Program-made: the position numbers and the translations under genes | Notes under the pieces: model-generated | What the model saw: the letters and a program-made list of their open reading frames with translations, nothing else | Database searches by the model: none | What the model was told of the DNA's origin: nothing | DNA from: Kutzneria chonburiensis | Lineage (GTDB): Bacteria; Actinomycetota; Actinomycetes; Mycobacteriales; Pseudonocardiaceae | Direction of reading: 5' to 3' | NCBI RefSeq assembly: GCF_028622115.1 | Contig: NZ_CP097263.1 | Span: forward strand, 5,890,001 to 5,954,000 | Length of the DNA: 64,000 nucleotides | Shown: positions 27,486 to 37,404 of the stretch, in pieces | How the letters are laid out: each line of letters opens with the position of its first letter | Position numbering within the stretch: position 1 is the first letter of the stretch

Positions 27486-28127
27486 ATGCTGGTGACCGTG
27501 AGCCGAACACCACTGTCACCGACACCACGGACCGTCGTCAACCGACATCGCGAACGCGCCGCCACCGACCGCGCGGCCCTGGACGACGTGCTCGACTCCG
27601 GCCTGATCTGCCACCTCGGCGTGGTCTGGGACGGCGCGCCGGTGGTGCTGCCCACCGGCTACGGCCGCGACGGCGACACGCTCTACCTGCACGGATCCAC
27701 CGGATCACGCAGCATGGGCGTCGGCCCGGTCTGCGTCACCGTGACGATCGTGGACGGCATCGTCTATGCCCGGTCGGTCATGCACCACTCCATGAACTAC
27801 CGCAGCGCCTGCGTGCTCGGGACCACCCGACTGGTCGACGACCCGACCGAGAAGCTACGGGGACTCGAGGTCGTCACCGAGCACCTCGCGCCGGGCTCCT
27901 GGGACCACGCGCGGCTGCCCAACAAGAAGGAGCTGGCCGCCACGGTCGTGCTGGCCCTTGACCTCACCGAGGCGTCGGTGAAGATCCGCAACGCGCCGCC
28001 GAACGACGAGGACTTCGACGTCGAGGCCAACACCGCCTGGGCCGGTGTGCTGCCGCTGACCATGGAATGGGGCGTGCCCGAGTCGGACTCCCCGCTGCCC
28101 GTGCCGGAGCACGTGCTCAAGCGGTGA
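27486..28127 (+). CDS. Pyridoxamine 5'-phosphate oxidase-like flavin protein
   Basis: 213-residue split-beta-barrel FMN-binding protein of the PNPOx-like/NimA type: LICHLGVVWDGAPVVLPTGY, then LYLHGSTGSRSM and YRSACVLGTTRLVDDP. Members bind FMN or F420 and act as oxidases or nitroreductases, so true PNPOx activity is not established. ATG 27486 has no clear ribosome binding site; GTG 27498 is an alternative. Divergent from the MocR regulator, which suggests control by PLP. Confidence 0.83.
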   Translation: MLVTVSRTPLSPTPRTVVNRHRERAATDRAALDDVLDSGLICHLGVVWDGAPVVLPTGYGRDGDTLYLHGSTGSRSMGVGPVCVTVTIVDGIVYARSVMHHSMNYRSACVLGTTRLVDDPTEKLRGLEVVTEHLAPGSWDHARLPNKKELAATVVLALDLTEASVKIRNAPPNDEDFDVEANTAWAGVLPLTMEWGVPESDSPLPVPEHVLKR

Positions 28128-28131
28128 CCGC

Positions 28132-28602
28132 TTACTCCTGAACCGGACCGTCCACCGGGTCGAAGCGGTACGGCGTCATGCGCTGCCGGGTCGGGCCGAA
28201 CACGTGGATGCTCACCGCAGGGTCAATGCCCTCGTTGCGCATCTGGTGCACGTAGTTCGGCCCGAACACCCGGGACTGGCCGGCGTGCAGCACGTGCAGC
28301 GCCTGGCCGTTGCGCCCCGGCTGGCCGACGATCTCGGTCAGGACGCCCTGGACCACGGTGAACGCGCCCTCGGCGCCGCCGTGGTCGTGCAGCTCGGCGC
28401 CCTGCCCGGGCAGCCAGCTCATCAGCCACACCTCGTAGCTGGACGTGCTCTGCACCAGCGCGGTCCAGCGCTCGACCGGGTCGTAGCGCAGCAGATGCGC
28501 CCAGCTCGAGCGGTCGGCGAGGACCTCGCGGAGGATCTTGGTGGGCTGCTGCGGGGCGACGCGGACGTCGGACAGCACGGTGTTTTCCGGAACGGCGAAC
28601 AT
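28132..28602 (-). CDS. Cysteine dioxygenase family protein
   Basis: 156-residue cupin. The iron ligands are visible as HDHGGAEGAF (H-x-H, about residues 73-82) and a third His in NYVHQMRNEG near 125, as in bacterial cysteine or 3-mercaptopropionate dioxygenases. These oxidise a thiol to a sulfinate. ATG 28602 is chosen; the longer frame lacks family similarity. It lies 129 bp downstream of the Cys/Met PLP enzyme gene on the same strand, a plausible functional pair in sulfur amino acid turnover. Confidence 0.85.
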   Translation of the reverse strand: MFAVPENTVLSDVRVAPQQPTKILREVLADRSSWAHLLRYDPVERWTALVQSTSSYEVWLMSWLPGQGAELHDHGGAEGAFTVVQGVLTEIVGQPGRNGQALHVLHAGQSRVFGPNYVHQMRNEGIDPAVSIHVFGPTRQRMTPYRFDPVDGPVQE

Positions 28603-28731
28603 GAGACGGGTGTCTTCCTGCTGGATGGGTGAGTGCGCGGGCAGATCACCGAGGAAGACACAGCGCGCCACAGACCCGGCAGAGGTCGATGTGACCCCGC
28701 CGTTCGGTCATGGCACGCAGCAACATGCCAG

Positions 28732-29832
28732 CTATTGAACCGGCGAGGCCAGCGCCCGGTCAAGCGCACCCACCACGTCCAGTACCAGATCGTGGGAATC
28801 CTCCAGTCCGGCGGAGAACCGGACGAGACCTTCCGGAACCGGGTCGCCCCACTGGGCCCGCCGGTCGGCCGTGCTGTGCAGGCCGCCGAAGCTGGTCGCC
28901 GAGGCCACCAGCCGGCTGGTGGCCAGGAACCGCGCCACCAGGTCGGCCGAGGCCAGTTCGAACGTGAAGACGCCGCCGAACCGGCGCATCTGCCGGGCGG
29001 CGACGGCGTGCGACGGGTCGTCGGGCGAGCCCGGCCAGCGCACGTTGGCCACGGCTTCATGCCCGCGCAGCTTGGCCACCAGCGCCGCGGCGTTCTCGGC
29101 CTGCCGGGCCAGCCGCACGTCCAGCGTGCCGAGGCCGCGGTGCACCATCCACGTCTCGAACGGGCCGGGAATCGCGCCGCTGAGACTGCGCTGCCGCTGC
29201 AACTCCGTCCACAGTGCCTCGTCGGTCACGGAGATGTGTCCGAAAAGGACGTCGCTGTGCCCGGCAACGGCCTTGGTGTCGCTGGCCACGGAGATGTCCG
29301 CACCGAGCTCCAGCGGCCGCTGGCCGATCGGCGTCGCCGTCGTGTTGTCCACCGCGACCAGCGCGCCGGCCGCGTGCGCCAGCTCGGCGATCGCCTTGAT
29401 GTCGCAGACGTCCAGGCCCGGATTGGACGGCGTTTCCAGCAGCACCAACCGTGCGCCTTCGACAACCTCCCGCGTCCACGGGCCAACCGTCGGCACCTCG
29501 CGGGCCTGGACGTCCAGTCCGGCGAGGAAGGTCCGCACGAGGTAATACCCATCAGCGGGTATGGCTATTACATCGCCGGGAGACAGCACCGTCCGCAGGA
29601 GCGTGGTGATCGCGGCCATGCCGGACGGGAACACCGTGCACAGGCCGCCGTCCAGCGCGCCGATGGCCGATTCCAGCGCCCGCCAGGTCGGGTTGCCGGC
29701 GCGACCGTAGAAGTCGTCGGCACCGAGATGGAAGGGGGCAGCCAGCACGGGTCCGGCCAGGAACGGTTGTCCGGCAACGGGTTCGGCCGCGCCCGCGTGC
29801 ACGCAGCGCGTGCCGTCGCCCCACTCGCTCAC
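28732..29832 (-). CDS. Cys/Met-metabolism PLP enzyme (cystathionine gamma-lyase-like)
   Basis: 366-residue fold-type I PLP enzyme. The PLP lysine lies in [15 protein letters not shown] near residues 180-194, with an aromatic/phosphate region [13 protein letters not shown] near 43-55 and the substrate-binding [12 protein letters not shown] near 320. It is somewhat shorter than typical MetB/CGL proteins (~380-400). Cystathionine gamma-lyase or synthase activity cannot be told apart from sequence. Its GTG start overlaps the gpsA stop (GTGA). Confidence 0.85.
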   Translation of the reverse strand: MSEWGDGTRCVHAGAAEPVAGQPFLAGPVLAAPFHLGADDFYGRAGNPTWRALESAIGALDGGLCTVFPSGMAAITTLLRTVLSPGDVIAIPADGYYLVRTFLAGLDVQAREVPTVGPWTREVVEGARLVLLETPSNPGLDVCDIKAIAELAHAAGALVAVDNTTATPIGQRPLELGADISVASDTKAVAGHSDVLFGHISVTDEALWTELQRQRSLSGAIPGPFETWMVHRGLGTLDVRLARQAENAAALVAKLRGHEAVANVRWPGSPDDPSHAVAARQMRRFGGVFTFELASADLVARFLATSRLVASATSFGGLHSTADRRAQWGDPVPEGLVRFSAGLEDSHDLVLDVVGALDRALASPVQ

Positions 29833-30839
29833 TGGCGTTCCGCCTTCTGGGCCCGGCCGAGCAGTTCCGCGGCCATGGCCCGCGGGTCCAGGCCGTCGTG
29901 GCAGACGCGACGCACGCCGTCGGTGATCGGCATGTCGACGCCGTGCTTCGCGCCAAGGTCCTGGATGGACGAGCACGACTTCACGCCCTCGGCGACCTGC
30001 CCGTGCGCGGCCTCCTGGGCCTGGGCCAGCGTCTCGCCCTTGCCCAGCCGCTCGCCGAAACTGCGGTTGCGGGACAGCGGCGAGGCGCAGGTGGCGACCA
30101 GGTCGCCTAGGCCGGCCAGGCCGGCGAAGGTCATCGGGTCCGCGCCGAGCGCCGCGCCGAGGCGAGCGGTTTCGGCCAGGCCACGGGTGATCAGCGAGGC
30201 CATGGTGTTGTCGCCGAAGCCGAGGCCGTGCGCGATGCCGCAGGCCAACGCGATCACGTTCTTGCACGCGCCGCCGAGCTCGCAGCCGACGACATCCGTA
30301 ATGGTGTACGGCCGGAAGTAGCCGTTGGCGCTGGCTCGCTGCACGGCCACCGCACGCTCATGGTCCATGCAGGCCACGACGGTCGCGGTCGGCTGCTGCG
30401 CGGCGATCTCCCGGGCCAGGTTCGGCCCCGACACGACCGCCACGTGCTCGCTCGGCACCTGCGCGACCTCGGCCACGACCTCGCTCATCCGCTTGCCGGT
30501 GCCCAGCTCGATGCCCTTGGCCAGGCTGACCAGCGTCACGCCCTCGGGCAGCAACTCCCGCCACGAGGCCAGATTGGCGCGCAGCGTCTGACTCGGCACG
30601 GCCAGCACCACGGCCTCGGCCCCGTCGAGGGCCAGGATCGGGTCGGCGGTGGCCCGCAGCGTCTCCGGCAGCCGGATGCCCGGCAGGTAGCCGGTGTTCA
30701 GCTTCTGGCCGGTGATCTCGTCGGCCACCTCCGGCCGGCGCGCCCACAGCACCACGTCGCGGCCGGCGTCGGCCAACACCTTGGCGAACGCGGTCCCCCA
30801 CGACCCGGCCCCCAGCACCGCGATGCGCTGCAGCTCCAC
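29829..30839 (-). CDS. gpsA: NAD(P)H-dependent glycerol-3-phosphate dehydrogenase
   Basis: 336-residue cytosolic enzyme reducing dihydroxyacetone phosphate to sn-glycerol-3-phosphate for phospholipid synthesis. The NAD motif [19 protein letters not shown] is at residues 8-26, substrate-site [11 protein letters not shown] near 140, and [23 protein letters not shown] near 190-212 with the catalytic Lys. It is followed by the PLP enzyme (4-bp overlap) and preceded by plsC with 1 bp between them, consistent with a glycerolipid operon. Confidence 0.95.
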   Translation of the reverse strand: MELQRIAVLGAGSWGTAFAKVLADAGRDVVLWARRPEVADEITGQKLNTGYLPGIRLPETLRATADPILALDGAEAVVLAVPSQTLRANLASWRELLPEGVTLVSLAKGIELGTGKRMSEVVAEVAQVPSEHVAVVSGPNLAREIAAQQPTATVVACMDHERAVAVQRASANGYFRPYTITDVVGCELGGACKNVIALACGIAHGLGFGDNTMASLITRGLAETARLGAALGADPMTFAGLAGLGDLVATCASPLSRNRSFGERLGKGETLAQAQEAAHGQVAEGVKSCSSIQDLGAKHGVDMPITDGVRRVCHDGLDPRAMAAELLGRAQKAERQ

Positions 30840-30840
30840 G

Positions 30841-31575
30841 TCAGTCCCCGTTCTTCTCGGCCTTGGCCGGCGAGAAGAAACCCTCGGGCGCCTGCTCGCC
30901 GCGGGCCTGCTCGAGCAGCTCCTTGACCCGCCCCATGATCAGGTCCGTGACCTCGCGCAGCACCTGCGCGGTGACCGGCTGGCCCCGGTAGGCCGACAGG
31001 TCGATCGGCTCGCCGATGACCGAGGTGACCGTCTTGCGCGGGAACGGCCGGAACTTCTTGTTGTAGCCGTCGTAGATGGCCCGGGTGCCCCAGCGGGCGG
31101 CCGGGACCACCGGCACGTCGCTGGCCAGTGCCAGCCGGGCCGCACCGGTGCGGGCGGCCATCGGCCAGCCGTCCGGGTCCTTGGTGATCGTGCCCTCCGG
31201 GTAGATCACCAGCAGCTTGCCCTGCTCAAGGCCCTTGTTGGCGACGTCGATGCTCTCCTTGGCCGCGCGCAGGCTCTCCCTGGCGTCACCGCCGCGGAAC
31301 ACCGGCACCTGGCCGGCGCCGACCAGGACCTTGCCCAGCACCGGCACCTTCCACAGCGATGCCTTGGCCATGAAGCGCGGCACCCGCTCGTTGTTGTGCA
31401 CAAGGATGGCGTCGAACACCGGATCGAGATGCGAGACGTGGTTCATCACCAGCAGCACGCCGCCGTGCCGGGGCAGCTTCGGCCCCTTGTTCACCCGGCG
31501 CGCGAGCAGCTTCACCGTCGGATACAGGACGATGGCGCACATCCTGATCCACGGCCCGCCCTTCTCCTTGCGCAT
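30841..31575 (-). CDS. plsC: 1-acyl-sn-glycerol-3-phosphate acyltransferase
   Basis: 244 residues. It has the acyltransferase catalytic box NHVSHLDP (HX4D) at about residues 45-52, the FRGG block near 93 and the phosphate-binding PEGT near 125. It acylates lysophosphatidic acid at the membrane. An N-terminal amphipathic/hydrophobic stretch ([11 protein letters not shown]-like, about 13-25) could dock it to the membrane. It lies just upstream of gpsA, whose product makes the glycerol-3-phosphate precursor. Confidence 0.9.
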   Translation of the reverse strand: MRKEKGGPWIRMCAIVLYPTVKLLARRVNKGPKLPRHGGVLLVMNHVSHLDPVFDAILVHNNERVPRFMAKASLWKVPVLGKVLVGAGQVPVFRGGDARESLRAAKESIDVANKGLEQGKLLVIYPEGTITKDPDGWPMAARTGAARLALASDVPVVPAARWGTRAIYDGYNKKFRPFPRKTVTSVIGEPIDLSAYRGQPVTAQVLREVTDLIMGRVKELLEQARGEQAPEGFFSPAKAEKNGD

Positions 31576-31643
31576 CGCACTCCCTCACGTTCGACAATCG
31601 CCCGCTGTTCGTTTTCGCCTGGCCGAGTCTGCATGATGGAGAA

Positions 31644-32282
31644 GTGCGGAGCTACCTCGACCTCGTGGTGCCGGTGAAGCGACTGGACCGGGCCAAGTCC
31701 CGGCTGGTCGGAGCGGCCGACGGCGGCATCGGCGACCCGCAGGCGCACGCGGACCTGGTGGTGGCGGTCGCGCTGGACACGATCCTGGCGGCGACGGCCG
31801 CGGACGGCGTGCGGGACGTGGTGGTCGTCACGTCCGATCCCATGCTGACGGCGGTGTTGCGGGCTGAGGGAATTCGGTGCGTGGCCGAGGCCGAGCCCGG
31901 TCTGAACGAGGCGTACCGGCACGGGGCGTCGGTGCTGGGTGGATCCGGGTCGGGCCGGCACGTCGGCGCGTTGCAGGCCGACCTGCCGGCGCTGCGGTCG
32001 GCCGAGCTGGCGGCCGCGATCGCCGCCGCCGACGGCAAGCGTGCGTTCGTCCCGGATCGTCAGGGCACCGGCACGACACTGCTCATCGGCGCGCCGGACG
32101 AACCGCTGGACCCGCGGTTCGGCGTCGGGTCGGCCGAGGCGCACCGAGCGTCCGGGGCGATCGAACTCATCGGCGACTGGCCGTCGCTGCGCTGCGACGT
32201 GGACACCGAAGCCGATCTCGCGGTGGCCGCACAGCTCGGTCTCGGTGCACGAACGCAGCAGCGGTTCCGGCTGTCGGCCTGA
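31644..32282 (+). CDS. cofC: Phosphoenolpyruvate/2-phospholactate guanylyltransferase (F420 pathway)
   Basis: 212-residue nucleotidyltransferase (CofC/FbiD) that activates 2-phospholactate or phosphoenolpyruvate with GTP in coenzyme F420 synthesis. The start LDLVVPVKRLDRAKSRL has the nucleotide-binding KxLxxAKSRL motif; VVVTSDP and LQADLPALRSAEL follow, with the metal-binding Asp. GTG 31644 follows GATGGAG. Divergent from plsC. Synteny with M. tuberculosis fbiD (between gpsA and ppk) supports the call. Confidence 0.9.
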   Translation: MRSYLDLVVPVKRLDRAKSRLVGAADGGIGDPQAHADLVVAVALDTILAATAADGVRDVVVVTSDPMLTAVLRAEGIRCVAEAEPGLNEAYRHGASVLGGSGSGRHVGALQADLPALRSAELAAAIAAADGKRAFVPDRQGTGTTLLIGAPDEPLDPRFGVGSAEAHRASGAIELIGDWPSLRCDVDTEADLAVAAQLGLGARTQQRFRLSA

Positions 32283-32312
32283 TCCACAGTGGACCGCGCT
32301 AGGCTGGCCGTC

Positions 32313-32501
32313 ATGGAGCAGGCCACCGTGCACACCCTGCACGGCGACGGTTCGGCCACTGTCCTGCGCGACGACGGTCTGCTGGTCGAGGTGCCCGCGG
32401 CGGCGGTTTCGGCCGGCGGCTGGCGCGCGCCGCGGCCCGGACAGCGGGTGACATTGCGCCGGGACAACGGCGTGGTCGTCGAGATGAAACCGCCTTCGTA
32501 G
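32313..32501 (+). CDS. Small conserved-looking protein between cofC and ppk
   Basis: 62 residues beginning MEQATVHTLHGDGSATVL, with alternating hydrophobic residues that suggest a small beta-barrel (DGLLVEVPAAAV, then GQRVTLRRDNGVVVEM). No family recognised; it could be an OB-like or cold-shock-like fold. Codon bias at third positions is typical of a real gene. ATG 32313 is preferred over 32289. It is 30 bp after cofC and just before ppk. Confidence 0.6.
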   Translation: MEQATVHTLHGDGSATVLRDDGLLVEVPAAAVSAGGWRAPRPGQRVTLRRDNGVVVEMKPPS

Positions 32502-32561
32502 CTCTGGGTGTTCATCGTGTCGTTCCTCGCCAGCAGCGCCTTTGGTTCGCTCTGGGGAACA

Positions 32562-35438
32562 ATGGCCACCGTGCGTACGGAAACCAACGACGAGGCCACG
32601 GCCGAGCAGACCAAGCCCGCCACCGCCAGGGCGCGGCAGCCACGAGCGACCCCCAGGCGGACGAGCACCCGTAGCACCGCGGCCACCGCCAAGGCCGCGG
32701 CGGACACCCCCGCGCCCACCCGGCGGCGCGGCACCGCGAAGGCGGAACCCCAGGCCGAACCGGTGGCCAAGCCCAAGGCGACACGGGCTCGTGCCGCGAA
32801 GACGACGGAACCAGCGGCGGAGGCCAAGCCGACCCGCAGCCGAGCCAAAGCCGCAACACCGGCGGCCAAGACCACAACGGCGAAGGCCCCAGCGGCCAAG
32901 ACCACTGCGGCCAAGCCGAAGACCCAGGCCGCGCGCACCACAGCCGCCAAGCCAAAGGCGGCCGCCACGCCGACCCCAGCCGACACCGCGGCCACGCCCA
33001 AGACGCCGACAACGCCCACACCGGCCGCGGCGAAGGCGCCGGCCGACAAAACCACCGCGGCCACGCCCACGACTCAGGCCGCGCGCACCGCCGCGAAGAC
33101 GGCGGCCACTCGCACGTCAGCCAAGCCGGCCGCCGCAAAAACCGCCGCCGCGCCGAAAACGCGGGCGCCGCGGACTCGCGCCACACCGCCGCCTGCCCCG
33201 ACCGTCTCCCCGGTGGTCGAGGCCAGGGCAGAGATCACGCCGCTGACCGAAAGCAGGACCGCCGTCGTGACGCCGGTTCCGCCGGCTGAACGCACGCGCC
33301 GCCCGCGTCCCGCCGAAGGCCCGGCCCACCGCGTCATCACGCCGCCGGCCGCGACGCAGGACATCGGCGTCACCGATCTGCCCGACGACCGCTACTTCAA
33401 CCGTGAGCTGTCGTGGCTGGACTTCAACGCCCGCGTGCTGGCGCTGGCTGAGGACGCCTCGCAGCCGCTGCTGGAGCGGGCCAAGTTCCTCGCCATCTTC
33501 GCGTCGAACCTGGACGAGTTCTACATGGTGCGGGTGGCCGGCCTGAAGCGCCGTGAGGAGACCGGCCTGACCGTGCGCAGCGCCGACGGCCTGACGCCGA
33601 GCGAGCAGCTGAGCCGGATCGCCGCCCGCAGCCAGGAACTGGTCGACCAGCACGCCAAGGCGTTCCTCAACGAGATCCGGCCCGGACTCGAGCAGCACGG
33701 CGTGCGCATCGTGTCCTGGCAGGACCTGGAGGAGCCGGACCAGCTGCGGCTGTCCAACTACTTCAGCGAACAGGTGTTCCCGGTGCTCACGCCGCTCGCG
33801 GTCGACCCGGCGCACCCCTTCCCTTATATCTCCGGGCTGTCGCTCAACCTGGCCGTCACGGTCCGCACGCCCGAAGGCGGCCCCGAGCAGTTCGCCCGCG
33901 TGAAGGTGCCGGACAACGTGCCGCGGCTGATCCGCGTCGAGGCCGACCGGCGCAGCGGCACCGCGACGTTCCTGCCGCTGGAAGAACTGATCGCCGCGCA
34001 CCTGCGCGAGTTGTTCGCCGGCATGGACATCATCGAGTGCCACGTCTTCCGTATCACCCGCAACGCCGACCTCGAGGTCGAGGAGGACCAGGACGAGGAC
34101 CTGCTCAAGGCGCTGGAACGGGAACTGGCCCGGCGCCGGTTCGGCCCGCCGGTGCGGCTCGAGGTCGGCGACGACATGACCGACCACGTGCTTCGCCTGC
34201 TGCTGCGGGAGATGGACGTGGAGCCGGACGAGGTCGTCGAGGTGCCCGGTCTGCTGGACCTGTCCTGCCTGTGGCAGGTGTACGGGGTGGATCGCAAGGA
34301 GCTCAAGGATCCCCCGTTCGTGCCGGCCACCCATCCGGCGTTCGCCGACCGGGAGACGCCGCGCAGCGTGTTCGCCACACTGCGGGACGGGGACGTGCTC
34401 GTGCACCATCCCTACGATTCCTTCTCCACCAGCGTGCAGCGTTTCATCGAGCAGGCCGCGGCCGACCCGAACGTGCTGGCCATCAAGCAGACGCTGTACC
34501 GCACCTCGGGCGACTCGCCGATCGTCGACGCGCTGATGGACGCGGCCGAGGCCGGCAAGCAGGTGGTGGCGCTGGTCGAGCTGAAGGCGCGGTTCGACGA
34601 GGAGGCCAACATCAAGTGGGCCCGTGCGCTGGAAAAGGCCGGCGTGCACGTGGTCTACGGCCTTGTCGGCCTGAAGACGCACTGCAAGACCGCGCTGGTG
34701 ATCCGCCAGGAGGGCTCGTCCATCAAGCGGTACTGCCACATCGGCACCGGCAACTACAACCCGAAGACCGCCCGGTTGTACGAGGACGTCGGCATCCTGA
34801 CCGCGGAGCCGGCGATCGGCGCGGACCTCACCGACCTGTTCAACGTGTTGACCGGCTATGCCCGGCAGGAGAACTACCGCACGCTGATGGTCGCGCCCTA
34901 CGGCGTGCGCCGCGGCATCGTGCAGCGGATCGAGCAGGAGATCGAGCACGCGCGAGCCGGCCGCAAGTCGGGCGTGCGGCTCAAGGCCAACTCGCTCGTG
35001 GACGAACAGGTCATCGACGCCCTCTACCGCGCTTCGCAGGCCGGCGTGCCTATCGAGGTGATCGTGCGCGGCATCTGCGCGATCAAGCCGGGAGTGCCGG
35101 GTCTGTCCGAGAACATCAAGGTCCGCTCGATCCTGGGACGTTTCCTCGAGCACTCGCGGATCGTGCGGTTCGCCGGTTCGGACGAACTGTGGATCGGCAG
35201 CCCCGACATGATGCACCGCAATCTGGACCGGCGGGTCGAGGTGCTGGTGAAGGTGACCGACCCGAAACTGGTCGCGCAGTTGGACAGCGTGCTGGATTCG
35301 ACGATGGATCCGGCCACCCGGTGCTGGGAGCTCACCTCCGCCGGGAACTGGGATCCGTCCCCGGCGGACGGTTCCCGTGTTCGCGACCATCAGGTCGAAC
35401 TGATGAAACTCCACAGTGCGAAGGAACAGCAGGTGTGA
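32562..35438 (+). CDS. ppk: Polyphosphate kinase 1 with a long histone-H1-like N-terminal extension
   Basis: 958 residues versus ~690-740 for usual PPK1. The catalytic core begins near residue 272 ([20 protein letters not shown]). The phosphorylated His is in [21 protein letters not shown] (two blocks, near residue 728), and the second active-site region [20 protein letters not shown] is near 865. PPK1 makes polyphosphate from ATP. Residues ~1-270 are low-complexity Ala/Lys/Pro/Thr/Arg (many AAKTTAAKP-like repeats), strongly basic and resembling histone H1 or the HU tail. ATG 32562 fits better than an upstream TTG/ATG. The stop overlaps the next gene (GTGA). Confidence 0.93.
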   Translation: MATVRTETNDEATAEQTKPATARARQPRATPRRTSTRSTAATAKAAADTPAPTRRRGTAKAEPQAEPVAKPKATRARAAKTTEPAAEAKPTRSRAKAATPAAKTTTAKAPAAKTTAAKPKTQAARTTAAKPKAAATPTPADTAATPKTPTTPTPAAAKAPADKTTAATPTTQAARTAAKTAATRTSAKPAAAKTAAAPKTRAPRTRATPPPAPTVSPVVEARAEITPLTESRTAVVTPVPPAERTRRPRPAEGPAHRVITPPAATQDIGVTDLPDDRYFNRELSWLDFNARVLALAEDASQPLLERAKFLAIFASNLDEFYMVRVAGLKRREETGLTVRSADGLTPSEQLSRIAARSQELVDQHAKAFLNEIRPGLEQHGVRIVSWQDLEEPDQLRLSNYFSEQVFPVLTPLAVDPAHPFPYISGLSLNLAVTVRTPEGGPEQFARVKVPDNVPRLIRVEADRRSGTATFLPLEELIAAHLRELFAGMDIIECHVFRITRNADLEVEEDQDEDLLKALERELARRRFGPPVRLEVGDDMTDHVLRLLLREMDVEPDEVVEVPGLLDLSCLWQVYGVDRKELKDPPFVPATHPAFADRETPRSVFATLRDGDVLVHHPYDSFSTSVQRFIEQAAADPNVLAIKQTLYRTSGDSPIVDALMDAAEAGKQVVALVELKARFDEEANIKWARALEKAGVHVVYGLVGLKTHCKTALVIRQEGSSIKRYCHIGTGNYNPKTARLYEDVGILTAEPAIGADLTDLFNVLTGYARQENYRTLMVAPYGVRRGIVQRIEQEIEHARAGRKSGVRLKANSLVDEQVIDALYRASQAGVPIEVIVRGICAIKPGVPGLSENIKVRSILGRFLEHSRIVRFAGSDELWIGSPDMMHRNLDRRVEVLVKVTDPKLVAQLDSVLDSTMDPATRCWELTSAGNWDPSPADGSRVRDHQVELMKLHSAKEQQV

Positions 35439-36337
35439 CTATCCGAGCCGCCGGCGCCGTTGTGTGGCGTCCCAGCAGTGTCACCGAGCAGGTCGAAGTG
35501 GCCGTGGTGCATCGACCACGATATGACGATTGGTCACTGCCCAAGGGAAAATTGGACGCTGACGAAACGACACCGTCGGCGGCGGTTCGAGAAGTGCTGG
35601 AGGAGACCGGCTTCTCGATCGCCTTGGGCCGCCGTCTGCCGTCCGCCGAATACGTGGTGGACGGCCGACGGAAGGTCGTCGAGTACTTCTCGGCCCGCTT
35701 CCTCGATGGCGACTTCGAGGCCAACGATGAGGTCGGTCGGCTGAAATGGGTTTCCCCCGATGCCGCCGGGGATCTGTTGAGCTATCAGCACGACCGGCTG
35801 GTGCTGGCCGAGTTCACCGCGCTACCGGCCCGTTTGAGCACGCTTCTGCTGGTCAGGCACGCCAAGGCGGGCAAGCGCGACGAGTGGGACGGCGACGACG
35901 ACCTGCGGCCGCTGAGCCCGTCCGGACAGCGGCAGGCCGCGGCACTGGCCCGGATTCTGCCGCTGTTCGGGGCTGATCGCGTCCATGCGGCCCCCAGGAC
36001 CCGGTGCGAGGACACGGTGGCCGGGCTGGGTATGGAGATCCGCAGCGAGCCACTGCTGTCCGAGGAGGGCTACTGGGTGAGCCCGTCGGCCGGGGTGGCC
36101 CGGTTGCTGGACATCGTGGCCGCCGGCGGCACGCCCGTGGTGAGCAGCCAGGGCGGCGTGATTCCCGATGTGGTCGCCCGATTGGCCGACCTCAACGGCG
36201 TGCGCCTTGACGAAATCCCCAGCAAGAAGGCCAGTTTCTGGGTGCTCTCGTTCCGGCCGCCGACGCGGCGCCGGGAGCCGCGGCTGGTCGCCGCCGACTA
36301 CTTTCCCAGCCCCCTGCCGAAACCGGCCGGTCGCTAG
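35435..36337 (+). CDS. mutT1: MutT1-like Nudix hydrolase fused to a histidine phosphatase domain
   Basis: 300 residues. The Nudix domain (about 1-140) has a complete Nudix box [23 protein letters not shown] near 46-68 (GX5EX7REXXEEXG). A SixA-like histidine phosphatase domain follows, with the catalytic RHAKAG near 146-151. Mycobacterial MutT1 has the same two-domain layout and degrades 8-oxo-(d)GTP and diadenosine polyphosphates. GTG 35435 overlaps the ppk stop. The frame is open far upstream inside ppk, but that part is out of phase with ppk and not protein-like. Confidence 0.92.
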   Translation: MTIRAAGAVVWRPSSVTEQVEVAVVHRPRYDDWSLPKGKLDADETTPSAAVREVLEETGFSIALGRRLPSAEYVVDGRRKVVEYFSARFLDGDFEANDEVGRLKWVSPDAAGDLLSYQHDRLVLAEFTALPARLSTLLLVRHAKAGKRDEWDGDDDLRPLSPSGQRQAAALARILPLFGADRVHAAPRTRCEDTVAGLGMEIRSEPLLSEEGYWVSPSAGVARLLDIVAAGGTPVVSSQGGVIPDVVARLADLNGVRLDEIPSKKASFWVLSFRPPTRRREPRLVAADYFPSPLPKPAGR

Positions 36338-36433
36338 CCCTAGGGGTCGGCAGACCCCTTGTACCCCACGGGTTGTGGTCATACCCCCTGGGGTGCGGGG
36401 GTTTTCCCTAATGTTGTAGCCCCACAAAAGGAT

Positions 36434-36464
36434 CAGGGGCCCATGCTGGATGCACGGGCCCCTG
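36434..36464. terminator. Hairpin between convergent mutT1 and hupB
   Basis: 9-bp stem CAGGGGCCC / GGGCCCCTG with a 13-nt loop, in the 223-bp gap between mutT1 and hupB. It is placed to terminate hupB and perhaps also the ppk-mutT1 transcript. Additional C-run/G-run segments lie just before it (36340-36410). Confidence 0.6.
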
Positions 36465-36560
36465 GCTCCTGAACGAACCGGTACGCGCGGGTCGTGCACC
36501 GGATTCGCTTCTACTTCGTCAGATCACGCCCGGCCGAGCGGGTGACTCGGCCGCACATGG

Positions 36561-37196
36561 TCACTTCTTGGCGGCAGCGGCCTTCTTCGGCGCGGCCTTC
36601 TTCGCGGTGGCGGTCGCGGCCTTCTTCGGCGCGGCCTTGGTCGCGGCCGGCTTCGCGGCAGCGGTGGTGGCCGCAGCGGCCGGCTTGGCGGCGGCCGTGG
36701 CGCGCTTCGGCGCGGCCTTCCGCGTGGTGGCGGGCTTCGCGGCGGCAGCGGCCGGCTTGGCGGCAGCGGTGCGACGCGTGGTGGCCGGCTTCGCGGCGGC
36801 AGCGGCCGGCTTGGCGGCAGCGGTGCGACGCGTGGTGGTGGCCGGCTTCGCGGCGGCAGCAGCGGTCGTGGTCGCCTTGGCGGCGGCGGCCGGCTTGGCG
36901 GCAACGGCCTTCGGCAGCTTCTTGGCGCCGCTGATGACGTCCTTGAACGTCGTGCCGGCACGGAAAGCGGGAACGTTGGTCTTCTTGACCTTCACCGTCT
37001 CACCGGTGCGCGGGTTGCGCGCGGTGCGAGCGGCGCGAGCCCGCTTCTCGAACACACCGAAGCCCGTGACGTTGACCTTCTCGCCCTTTTGGACGGTGCG
37101 CACGACGATGTCGACGATGCCGTCGACGGCCGAGCTGGCGGCCTTCTTGTCGCCGAGACGCTCGGCCAGAGCCTCAATGAGTTGGGCCTTGTTCAC
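36561..37196 (-). CDS. hupB: HU-family nucleoid protein with a histone-H1-like tail
   Basis: 211 residues. The HU DNA-binding fold is at about 1-92: [20 protein letters not shown] at the start, then [18 protein letters not shown] and the flexible arm around [23 protein letters not shown] ~115-residue Ala/Lys/Pro/Thr tail follows, with three repeats of the type [18 protein letters not shown] and a C-terminal APKKA series, as in mycobacterial HupB (Hlp). It compacts DNA and affects transcription. GTG 37196 follows GGGAGGG. The neighbour ppk carries a compositionally similar tail. Confidence 0.95.
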   Translation of the reverse strand: MNKAQLIEALAERLGDKKAASSAVDGIVDIVVRTVQKGEKVNVTGFGVFEKRARAARTARNPRTGETVKVKKTNVPAFRAGTTFKDVISGAKKLPKAVAAKPAAAAKATTTAAAAAKPATTTRRTAAAKPAAAAAKPATTRRTAAAKPAAAAAKPATTRKAAPKRATAAAKPAAAATTAAAKPAATKAAPKKAATATAKKAAPKKAAAAKK

Positions 37197-37366
37197 TTCA
37201 GTCCCTCCCAGGACACCATCGGCCCTGTAGTTGGGCCACTTCTGGCACACGGTAAGCCAACGCGCCAAGAATTTCCACGCGCCACGCCCATTTTTTTGCT
37301 GATGGCACGTTGTTTCCGCCCCACCGGGGGACATAAGCCCGGTTTTCGGGGCGGCGTGGGAGGGTT

Positions 37367-37401
37367 GGGAGGCCGCCGGATTCGAGTCGCGGCGGCCTCC
37401 C
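37367..37401 (-). terminator. Terminator of the leuCD operon
   Basis: Perfect 12-bp stem GGGAGGCCGCCG / CGGCGGCCTCCC with an 11-nt loop, starting 4 bp after the leuD stop on the minus strand. No T-run. Confidence 0.75.
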
Positions 37402-37404
37402 CGA

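Noticed and set aside
28739-30267. 511-residue frame joining the PLP enzyme with an Arg/Pro-rich N-terminus
   Set aside because: The first part is the shadow of gpsA; the enzyme starts at GTG 29832, overlapping the gpsA stop.
34037-35434. Long upstream extension of the MutT1 frame inside ppk
   Set aside because: It is out of phase with ppk and rich in Arg/Gly; family similarity begins only at the GTG at 35435.
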